NCBI GenBank assembly: GCA_021163705.1
Contig: JAGGTO010000008.1
Coordinates: 1 to 5,096, forward strand
Reading direction: 5' to 3'
Origin: Thermoplasmata archaeon
GTDB taxonomy: Archaea; Thermoplasmatota; Thermoplasmata; Thermoplasmatales; Aciduliprofundaceae
Length of the DNA: 5,096 bases
Each line of letters starts with the position of its first letter. The stretch's first letter is position 1. The notes below the pieces were generated by a model that saw only the letters and a list, made by a program, of their open reading frames with translations, was not told the DNA's origin and did no database searches. Made by a program: the position numbers and the translations under genes. Positions 1-4,813 of this stretch are shown here, piece by piece.

Positions 1-16
1 AGTTGAGAAGAATACA

Positions 17-25
17 CTTAAATAT
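17..25 (+). promoter_or_regulatory. TATA-like promoter box of the small acidic protein gene
   Basis: The sequence CTTAAATAT matches an archaeal TATA box. Its centre lies about 25 nt upstream of the ATG at 46, the usual TATA-to-transcription-start distance. No Shine-Dalgarno sequence precedes the ATG, where the bases are C-rich (ATTCCCCCAT). The transcript is therefore probably leaderless or nearly so. The call rests on motif and spacing only. Confidence 0.5.
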
Positions 26-45
26 CCCTAAAAATATTCCCCCAT

Positions 46-291
46 ATGAACCTGGAAGAGCTTGCCGATACTGTGGAGGAATACCTTATGGATCTACTTG
101 CCAGGGTGGATGACGGTGACGAGGAGGCACTTGAAGAGCTCAAAAAAGCAAAAATCTATTTTGAGGATCTGGTTGATGCATTCTCCCTTTTAAAGGATGA
201 TGATACCATTGATTCCATTAAAGAAAAATTCGATGAGCTTAGCAAAAAATTTGATAAATTCTTGATGGATATTGTCAAGGTGGTTGGCTAG
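46..291 (+). CDS. Small acidic helical protein of unknown function (81 aa)
   Basis: I do not recognise a family. The product is 81 residues and strongly acidic, with 25 Asp/Glu against 11 Lys/Arg. It has no cysteine, no signal peptide and no membrane segment. The sequence suggests three or four amphipathic helices: about residues 2-20, 25-50, 53-70 and 70-80. They are separated by acidic turns (DDGDEE at 22-27, DDD at 51-53), so a small soluble helical bundle is the likely fold. The ATG is chosen because a TATA-like box lies about 25 nt upstream, implying a leaderless message. The gene is transcribed alone. It converges on the oxidoreductase gene, and the two stop codons overlap in a single CTAG. 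It could be a binding partner or regulator, but nothing in the sequence says of what. Confidence that it is coding is good because of the promoter placement and helical amphipathicity; function is unknown. Confidence 0.75.
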   Translation: MNLEELADTVEEYLMDLLARVDDGDEEALEELKKAKIYFEDLVDAFSLLKDDDTIDSIKEKFDELSKKFDKFLMDIVKVVG

Positions 292-1607
292 ACCACATAC
301 CTTTCTATTTTCAATCTTCTCATGGCATTGTCTGCAGCCATCTGAACTGCATCGTAAAGATTGCTTACTGCAGGACAGTATGCATACTCCATAAATGCCA
401 CATCCCATACCTTGGCACCCTTACGCATCAGCGCGGATATCACATCTATCCTTCTTGATGCCTGATAGCCAACTGCCTGGGCACCCTTTATGTTCCCTTC
501 CCTGTCTATGAATATTTTGAGGTACACATCCTCCTTGGAATAAGGTGTAACTGGGGAATGCCCTCTGCCCATTATTTCTCCCCTTTCTCCAACACATGCC
601 ACTTCAAAACTTCCTATGGAGGATACAAATGCACCTGTGTTGGGAAGATAAATAGCGTTTCCTCCAGCTGCGTTTATACCCGCAACTATACCTTCTCTGG
701 CAGCTATTGTGGCAAGCTGTATTGCACCGTAGGGTGTGCGGGCACAATCACCCACAGCGTATATATCCTCATTGGAGGTTTCCATTCTCTCGTTAACCAG
801 GATGAATCCACGCTCATCCATGTTCACCTTTCCTCTCAAAAGATGGGAATTTGGTTTCACTCCTGCACTTATTATGACCATATCTGCATCTATTTTCTCT
901 CCATTCACAATCACGCCCTTAACCTTTTCCTCACCTATGATTTCCTCAACCTTGCTATTGTAATATGCCTCTATACCATCACTTCTGAGCTTCTCATCTA
1001 CAATTTTTGCCATGTCCTCATCAAGATTTCTAGGAAACGGATAGGATAGCATCTCCACAATGGTCACATCCAGCCCTTTTTTACGAAGAGCATATGCCAT
1101 CTCCACACCAATAGCTCCAGCACCAACTACAAGTGCTTTCTTGCTCTCGCTGGCCCATTTCTCTATGTTTACTGCATCCTCCACGGTTCTAACGGTGAAT
1201 ACACCTTTTTTCTCCACTCCCTTTATAGGTGGAATAGCCGGTACAGCTCCAGCACCGAAAATTAACTTATCATATTTTATCTCCTTGAGCTCATTCTCGC
1301 CGAGTTTTCTATATCTCACAATCTTCTCTTCTGGAAGAATTTCGACGGCTTCATGCTCAAGGAGAAGCTCTATTCTTGGAGTTCTTGGAAAGGGATGTAT
1401 TATTTCCTTAGCGTCCACAAGACCTTCAATAACCAGGGGGATTGAACAAGGGGAATAAGTCTCATAACTCCTTCTTTCAATTATCGTTATTTTCTCCTTT
1501 CTGTTGATTTTGCTGGCCCATCTTGCAGCATACAGACCTCCTGTACCCAAACCGATTATCACAATCATAGGGGGGAGATAACTTCCCATTAGATTAATTT
1601 TCTCCAT
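288..1607 (-). CDS. FAD-dependent pyridine nucleotide-disulfide oxidoreductase, CoA-disulfide reductase/NADH oxidase type
   Basis: This is a cytoplasmic flavoenzyme that passes electrons from NAD(P)H through FAD to a disulfide (CoA-disulfide in characterised relatives) or to oxygen. Numbering is from the ATG at 1607 (439 aa). The N-terminal FAD-binding GLGTGG is at 19-24. A YSPCSIP segment at 51-57 carries Cys54, aligning with the single redox-active Cys of the CoA-disulfide reductase/Nox group. The NAD(P)H-binding GAGAIG is at 162-167. The second FAD motif, IYAVGDC, is at 282-288. The dimerisation domain follows to the end, with AYCPAVSNLYDA near 409-420. Start choice is uncertain. ATGs at 1607, 1589 and 1568 are in frame, and a TTG lies at 1628. 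The ATG at 1568 gives the family's usual N terminus and puts the Cys at residue 41, but has no Shine-Dalgarno. The one at 1607 fits the promoter spacing and has GGAAG upstream. The gene is divergent from the GTPase gene. Substrate (CoA, another thiol, sulfur or O2) cannot be settled from sequence. Confidence 0.88.
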   Translation of the reverse strand: MEKINLMGSYLPPMIVIIGLGTGGLYAARWASKINRKEKITIIERRSYETYSPCSIPLVIEGLVDAKEIIHPFPRTPRIELLLEHEAVEILPEEKIVRYRKLGENELKEIKYDKLIFGAGAVPAIPPIKGVEKKGVFTVRTVEDAVNIEKWASESKKALVVGAGAIGVEMAYALRKKGLDVTIVEMLSYPFPRNLDEDMAKIVDEKLRSDGIEAYYNSKVEEIIGEEKVKGVIVNGEKIDADMVIISAGVKPNSHLLRGKVNMDERGFILVNERMETSNEDIYAVGDCARTPYGAIQLATIAAREGIVAGINAAGGNAIYLPNTGAFVSSIGSFEVACVGERGEIMGRGHSPVTPYSKEDVYLKIFIDREGNIKGAQAVGYQASRRIDVISALMRKGAKVWDVAFMEYAYCPAVSNLYDAVQMAADNAMRRLKIERYVV

Positions 1608-1637
1608 TATCTTCCATAAAATTTCCAATGCACAAAA

Positions 1638-1647
1638 ATTTTAAAAT
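1638..1647. promoter_or_regulatory. Palindromic TATA-like element between divergent oxidoreductase and GTPase genes
   Basis: ATTTTAAAAT is a perfect 10-bp palindrome in the short divergent spacer. Its centre is about 23 nt from the GTG of the GTPase gene on the plus strand, which would make that message nearly leaderless. It is about 36 nt from the ATG at 1607 on the minus strand, giving a leader of roughly 10 nt. TATATTTTAAAA is the longer minus-strand reading. One element may therefore serve both directions. Assigned from motif and spacing only. Confidence 0.5.
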
Positions 1648-1665
1648 ATAGGGCAATAGGGGCCT

Positions 1666-2769
1666 GTGGACATAGAACAGAGGATAAAAGAGCTCGAAGA
1701 AGAAATAAAAAGGACGCAGTATAATAAGGCAACGGAGAAGCACATATTGCGGTTAAAAGCTAGGATAGCTTATCTTAAAAGAGAGCTGGAAGAAAGAAGA
1801 AAGAGACAGAAGGCGCAGCGAGGAGGCAAGGGAATAAAGAAAAGTGGTGATGCTACAGTTAGCATTATAGGTCCTCCAAGCGTTGGAAAAAGTCTCCTTT
1901 TCAATACCCTCACCAATGCAAAAAGTGATGTGGCAGATTATGCCTTCACCACTCTGGAAGTATATCCGGGAATACTCAAGCACAAGGGTGCGGAAATACA
2001 GCTCCTAGACATGCCAGGTTTAATAAAAGGAGCCTCTTTAGGCAAAGGAAGAGGGCGAGAAATACTGAGCGTGGCCAGAAACTCTGATTTACTTTTAATT
2101 ATGGTGGATGTATTCACCGTGGATTATCTCGATACGATTTTAAAGGAGCTTTACAATTTTGGGATAAGAATAAATCAGGAGCCACCAAATATCAGCATAA
2201 AGAAGAAGGATAGGGGTGGTATAGTCATAGCTTCAACTGTTCCTCTTTCCATGGATAGGGAGAGCATAGCAACCATAGTAAGGGAATTTGGATATGTGAA
2301 TGCGGAGCTTCTAATAAAGGAAGATATAACGGCGGATAGGCTCATGGATTTTCTTGCAGGAAACAGGGCGTATATTCCAGCTATATTCGTGGTAAACAAG
2401 GTTGATCTCGCAGAGGATTCTCTCCTAAAAGATATTGAAAAATTTTTAAAAGGAAAAGATCCCGTGTTCATCTCTGCCAAGGAAAAGACTGGAATTGAGA
2501 AGCTCAAAGATGAGATTTTCAAAAGGGCAGGTTTGATAAGGATTTATTTAAAGCCTCAGAGTGGAAAAATCGATTTTGATGCTCCACTTATTTTGAAAAG
2601 AGGTGCGACGATAGAGGAGGTTTGCAAGGCACTGCATAGGGATTTCGTTAAGAAATTCAGATACGCCATGGTGTGGGGAAAGAGTGTGAAATTTGGAGGG
2701 CAGCATGTTGGACTCGATCATGTTGTGGAAGATGAGGATATTGTAAGATTGGTTGTAAGAAGAGCATGA
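1666..2769 (+). CDS. DRG-family (OBG/DRG) GTP-binding protein with TGS domain
   Basis: This is a cytoplasmic GTPase of the developmentally-regulated GTP-binding family, universal in archaea and eukaryotes. Eukaryotic members bind ribosomes and help translation when ribosomes stall; the archaeal role is presumed similar. The 367 residues have the complete family layout. A basic helical N-terminal region (1-60) includes the family-typical YNKATEKHI at 19-27. The G domain shows G1 GPPSVGKS (69-76), G2 FTT (94-96), G3 DMPGLIKGA (115-123), G4 NKVD (244-247) and G5 SAK (270-272). The stretch of about 150-235 between G3 and G4 is the family's inserted domain. A TGS domain (about 290-366) closes the protein. 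No key residue is missing. The start is GTG; it gives the expected N terminus and lies at leaderless distance from the TATA-like palindrome. A TAGGGG stretch lies only 3 nt upstream, too close for a good Shine-Dalgarno. It is codirectional with the helicase gene, 112 nt downstream, which has its own promoter. Confidence 0.95.
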   Translation: MDIEQRIKELEEEIKRTQYNKATEKHILRLKARIAYLKRELEERRKRQKAQRGGKGIKKSGDATVSIIGPPSVGKSLLFNTLTNAKSDVADYAFTTLEVYPGILKHKGAEIQLLDMPGLIKGASLGKGRGREILSVARNSDLLLIMVDVFTVDYLDTILKELYNFGIRINQEPPNISIKKKDRGGIVIASTVPLSMDRESIATIVREFGYVNAELLIKEDITADRLMDFLAGNRAYIPAIFVVNKVDLAEDSLLKDIEKFLKGKDPVFISAKEKTGIEKLKDEIFKRAGLIRIYLKPQSGKIDFDAPLILKRGATIEEVCKALHRDFVKKFRYAMVWGKSVKFGGQHVGLDHVVEDEDIVRLVVRRA

Positions 2770-2776
2770 GACATAG

Positions 2777-2786
2777 GTTTAAATAA
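2777..2786 (+). promoter_or_regulatory. TATA-like promoter box of the DEAD-box helicase gene
   Basis: GTTTAAATAA just after the GTPase stop is a good archaeal TATA-box match. With the usual spacing, transcription would begin near 2806-2810, giving a leader of roughly 70 nt before the helicase ATG. This would put the hairpin at 2811-2858 at the very 5' end of the transcript. Read-through from the GTPase gene is also possible because no clear terminator separates the two genes. Confidence 0.5.
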
Positions 2787-2810
2787 TAAGAGGAGTATGG
2801 GAGGAAAAAG

Positions 2811-2858
2811 GGGCAGGTGAAAAATGTTGCAGCGAATTCAATGATTTTTCAGCTGTCC
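2811..2858 (+). promoter_or_regulatory. Structured 5' leader hairpin of the helicase gene
   Basis: Bases 2811-2825 (GGGCAGGTGAAAAAT) pair with 2844-2858 (ATTTTTCAGCTGTCC). The outer arm GGGCAG/CTGTCC contains one G-T(U) pair. There is then one G-G mismatch, and then eight continuous pairs, TGAAAAAT/ATTTTTCA. Past a bulged G at 2843 the stem can continue with 2826-2829 against 2839-2842, leaving a nine-base loop. The stem buries an AGGTGA Shine-Dalgarno-like site (2815-2820) and an ATG (2824). The true helicase ribosome site AGGAGG (2868-2873) stays free, ten bases downstream. It could be an autoregulatory or temperature-sensitive leader, an mRNA-stabilising 5' hairpin, or an operator for a dimeric repressor. 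The pairing is seen directly; function is inference. Confidence 0.5.
2824..2844 (+). CDS. Candidate upstream mini-ORF (6 codons) in the helicase leader
   Basis: An ATG at 2824 opens a six-codon frame (MLQRIQ) closing at TGA 2842-2844. An AGGTGA, complementary to the archaeal 16S 3' end, lies three bases upstream. Both the ribosome site and the start lie inside the leader hairpin, so translation would depend on the hairpin opening. It ends 37 nt before the helicase ATG. No known peptide is recognised, and six codons can arise by chance. It is listed because site, spacing and structural context coincide. Confidence 0.2.
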   Translation: MLQRIQ

Positions 2859-2867
2859 AGTGAATTT

Positions 2868-2873
2868 AGGAGG
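2868..2873 (+). promoter_or_regulatory. Shine-Dalgarno site of the helicase gene
   Basis: AGGAGG followed by an eight-base spacer and the ATG at 2882. It is the clearest ribosome binding site in the window and fixes the helicase start. Several neighbours instead appear leaderless, so this gene stands out as having a true translated leader. Confidence 0.85.
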
Positions 2874-2881
2874 AATATAAT

Positions 2882-4228
2882 ATGAAATTTGAAAATATGA
2901 AAATAGATAGCAGAGCAAAGACAGCCCTGAGAAAAAAAGGTTTCGTGAACGCCACGGAAGTGCAAGAGAAAGTTATACCTGTGGCCATGAAAAAGGATGT
3001 TGTTGTACAATCGAGAACAGGCTCTGGAAAAACACTGGCATTTCTAATACCCATATTTGAAGGAGTTGAAGGCCGTAGAGATGTTGAGGCAATAATTCTT
3101 GTTCCAACAAGAGAGTTAGCGCAACAGGTTGAGCATGAAGCAAGGGCATTTGCAAAAGAATTTGGATATTCGTCAGTTTGCATTTATGGAGGAGCAAGTA
3201 TTGAAAAGCAGATAGAGAATTTACCATCAACGATAGTTGTTGGCACCCCTGGAAGAGTTATGGATTTAATGCGTCGTGGTTATCTCTCGCTAAATAATAT
3301 TAAGTTTTTCGTTCTTGATGAAGCTGATAGAATGATGGACATGGGATTTCTTGATGACATTATATGGATTATGAAGAGAAGCAATGAGAGAAAAAGAATC
3401 TTCCTCTTTTCTGCAACAATGCCCCCGCAAATAATTGGCATTGCCCATAGATTTATGAAGGATGAGGAGAAATTCATTCTATCAGAGGACGAGATAACTG
3501 CAAAGGGAGTTGAGCAGTACTGGATTTCCGTGGGGGAAATTAATAAAATGGCAAAGCTCTCCGCACTTATAGATTCAGAGCCTGGAAAATATCTCATCTT
3601 CTGCAATACAAAGAGAAAAACGCAGGAAGTTGCGGAGAAGCTCCAGAGATTTGGATATAAAAGCTACCCTCTGCATGGAGATATGAGACAGGCATCAAGA
3701 ACAAGAACCATGAATGACTTCAAAAATGGAAAAATAAACATACTTGTCTCCACTGATGTGGCTGCTCGCGGCATAGATGTGCACGGCATAACACATGTTG
3801 TGAATTACGATGTCCCCCTTTATCCAAAAGATTATGTTCATAGAATAGGGCGAACAGGAAGGATGGAGAAGAATGGAAAGAGCATAACATTTGTAAGAAA
3901 AGATGACATTGAATACTGGGAGAGAATCGAAAGATTTGTGGGAAAAAAGATAAAGCGCATGAAAATTGAGGGTAAGGGTAGAATAAAAGAGAGGATAGAT
4001 TATAGGGAATATGCCAATGCATACGGTATGGTTAGATTCAAGTTTTCAGCACCGCGAGACTTCTCCGAATGGGAACTCACAAAAATACTGGAAAATGGAG
4101 GAATAAAAGATTATCATATAGGCTCAATAAATATGCAGGGGAAGGAAGGATATGTGGAGATACACTATGCCTCTGCACATCGGGTAAAAGGGGTCAGGGC
4201 ATTAAAAAGCGTACAAATGATGAGATAA
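2882..4228 (+). CDS. DEAD-box ATP-dependent RNA helicase with C-terminal DbpA-like RNA-binding domain
   Basis: This cytoplasmic RNA-dependent ATPase unwinds short duplexes or remodels RNA-protein complexes, probably in ribosome assembly or cold adaptation. The 448 residues hold two RecA-like domains. Visible motifs are a Q motif with Phe3 and Gln28 (ATEVQ replacing the usual PTxIQ), I SRTGSGKT (44-51), Ia PTRELA (75-80), GG (103-104), Ib TPGR (122-125), II DEAD (146-149), III SAT (177-179), IV LIFCNTK (238-244), V STDVAARGID (290-299) and VI HRIGRTGR (320-327). A basic linker (about 353-375) leads to a C-terminal region (about 383-446). Its pattern, MVRFKF at 383-388, then GGIKDYHIGSI at 406-416, then GYVEIHYASA at 423-432, resembles the RRM-like DbpA/CsdA RNA-binding domain. 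That domain targets structured RNA and, in E. coli DbpA, 23S rRNA. The start is fixed by AGGAGG eight bases upstream. The DRG GTPase gene lies just upstream on the same strand. The helicase core is certain; the C-terminal domain call is by pattern only. Confidence 0.95.
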   Translation: MKFENMKIDSRAKTALRKKGFVNATEVQEKVIPVAMKKDVVVQSRTGSGKTLAFLIPIFEGVEGRRDVEAIILVPTRELAQQVEHEARAFAKEFGYSSVCIYGGASIEKQIENLPSTIVVGTPGRVMDLMRRGYLSLNNIKFFVLDEADRMMDMGFLDDIIWIMKRSNERKRIFLFSATMPPQIIGIAHRFMKDEEKFILSEDEITAKGVEQYWISVGEINKMAKLSALIDSEPGKYLIFCNTKRKTQEVAEKLQRFGYKSYPLHGDMRQASRTRTMNDFKNGKINILVSTDVAARGIDVHGITHVVNYDVPLYPKDYVHRIGRTGRMEKNGKSITFVRKDDIEYWERIERFVGKKIKRMKIEGKGRIKERIDYREYANAYGMVRFKFSAPRDFSEWELTKILENGGIKDYHIGSINMQGKEGYVEIHYASAHRVKGVRALKSVQMMR

Positions 4229-4233
4229 AAATA

Positions 4234-4248
4234 CTCAAAAATGTTGAG
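4234..4248 (+). terminator. Weak hairpin after the helicase gene, possible terminator
   Basis: CTCAA and TTGAG form a five-base-pair stem with a five-base loop, beginning five bases after the helicase stop. It is followed by a mixed T-rich stretch (AAATCTTCTTT) rather than a clean T run. Archaeal termination depends mainly on T runs, so this is a weak candidate. The T-rich stretch also overlaps the promoter box of the next gene. Confidence 0.25.
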
Positions 4249-4256
4249 CAAATCTT

Positions 4257-4283
4257 CTTTAAATACCCCAAAATCTTTATTTC
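4257..4283 (+). promoter_or_regulatory. TATA-like promoter region of the zinc-ribbon gene
   Basis: Two TATA-like boxes precede the gene: CTTTAAATAC (4257-4266) and CTTTATTTC (4275-4283). The second is about 28 nt from the ATG at 4307 and would give a near-leaderless message. The first is the better match and would give a leader of about 20 nt. No Shine-Dalgarno lies before 4307. Both boxes lie downstream of the alternative ATG at 4241, which argues against that longer start. Confidence 0.4.
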
Positions 4284-4306
4284 TGAAAATCATATCTTCC
4301 TTTCAG

Positions 4307-4516
4307 ATGGAGAACAGATGTATTATTTGTGGGAAAAAACTGCATAATCCTTATGCAATTTATTGTGCTGAGTGCGAGTATGAGATAAGAAGAGCCAGGC
4401 TTGAGGATGAGGAGACCCTCGAGGAATATATAGAGAGAATGAGGGAAGAGAATAAAGTTTACAACACGCAAAACTTAGAAGGAATTAAGCCTCTTGATTT
4501 TTGGTTGAGTCATTAG
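4307..4516 (+). CDS. Small zinc-ribbon protein of unknown function (69 aa)
   Basis: The product has two CxxC knuckles, Cys5/Cys8 and Cys20/Cys23, eleven residues apart. This is a compact zinc ribbon able to bind one zinc ion. Behind it comes a charged, probably helical stretch (about 24-50, rich in Glu and Arg) and a short tail ending in DFWLSH. Many archaeal proteins of this shape bind nucleic acid or act as small adaptor subunits, but I do not recognise this one. An in-frame ATG at 4241 would add 22 residues. The shorter start is preferred because it puts the knuckle at the N terminus and lies downstream of the candidate TATA boxes. Its last 32 nt overlap the tail of the convergent gene on the other strand. 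Confidence 0.75.
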   Translation: MENRCIICGKKLHNPYAIYCAECEYEIRRARLEDEETLEEYIERMREENKVYNTQNLEGIKPLDFWLSH

Positions 4517-4757
4517 TATTCTGAATTTTTAGCTCCACGCCGTACATGCTACGCATGTAATCTGCCACCTCTTTTATGCTCTTACTATGATACTCTACCT
4601 CGTTTTTCCTAGTGCGATAATAATGGCGGAAGACCTCAAACCTCTGATAGAGCTCATTGTACCTTATAGAAATTTTGAAGGCCCGAGAAGTGCTCTTTGG
4701 GGTTATATCTATTTCTTCCCCCTTCTTTAACGCATTCACAGAGACCTCTATTTCCAT
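4485..4757 (-). CDS. Protein of unknown function (90 aa)
   Basis: I do not recognise a family. The 90 residues look like a small soluble alpha/beta protein. Alternating hydrophobic strands are likely at about 2-8 (EIEVSVN), 26-33 (AFKISIRY) and 38-47 (QRFEVFRHYY), a helix at about 58-72 (HSKSIKEVADYMRSM), and a short strand at 73-79. The tail (80-90) is polar and probably disordered. It is rich in aromatics (Tyr33, 37, 46, 47, 56, 67, 72; Phe40, 43) and basic residues around 44-51, and has no Cys or membrane segment. GGTG (4764-4767), six bases before the ATG, is a fair archaeal ribosome site. A TATA-like box sits about 48 nt before the start. Its disordered tail is what overlaps the zinc-ribbon gene. 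It lies downstream of the SPFH-like gene on the same strand, but the T run and promoter between them suggest separate transcription. Confidence 0.7.
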   Translation of the reverse strand: MEIEVSVNALKKGEEIDITPKSTSRAFKISIRYNELYQRFEVFRHYYRTRKNEVEYHSKSIKEVADYMRSMYGVELKIQNTNDSTKNQEA

Positions 4758-4792
4758 GCTTCACACCATACCTTTCTTATGCTATGGTTATC

Positions 4793-4800
4793 AAAAAAAA
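4793..4800 (-). terminator. Oligo-T run ending the SPFH-like transcript
   Basis: On the minus strand, eight consecutive T residues lie 13 nt after the stop of the SPFH-like gene, preceded by another five Ts (TTTTT at 4805-4809). Oligo-T stretches without a hairpin are the usual intrinsic termination signal in archaea, so this is a plausible terminator. It overlaps the spacer in which the next gene's promoter lies. Confidence 0.5.
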
Positions 4801-4809
4801 GTATAAAAA
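4801..4809 (-). promoter_or_regulatory. TATA-like box of the 90-residue protein gene
   Basis: The minus strand reads TTTTTATAC here. With usual archaeal spacing, transcription would start near 4779, giving a leader of about 20 nt that contains the GGTG ribosome site. Assignment is by motif and spacing; the same A/T-rich patch could simply be part of the upstream gene's terminator. Confidence 0.4.
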
Positions 4810-4813
4810 GATT

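Noticed and set aside
558..1458. Three plus-strand reading frames (558-1049, 736-963, 1060-1458)
   Set aside because: They lie wholly antisense to the well-supported oxidoreductase gene; their translations are Ser/Thr/Phe-rich with no domain signal, as expected of antisense shadows.
1608..1628. TTG start of the oxidoreductase at 1628
   Set aside because: It lies only about 15 nt from the centre of the TATA-like palindrome, so it is probably upstream of the transcription start; three in-frame ATGs follow.
4241..4306. Longer start for the zinc-ribbon gene at 4241
   Set aside because: The extra 22 residues precede the zinc knuckle without any recognisable feature, the ATG sits inside a small hairpin just after the helicase stop, and the likely TATA boxes lie downstream of it.
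4069..4347. Plus-strand reading frame 4069-4347
   Set aside because: It starts inside the helicase's C-terminal domain in another frame and runs through the promoter region of the zinc-ribbon gene; no ribosome site or recognisable domain.
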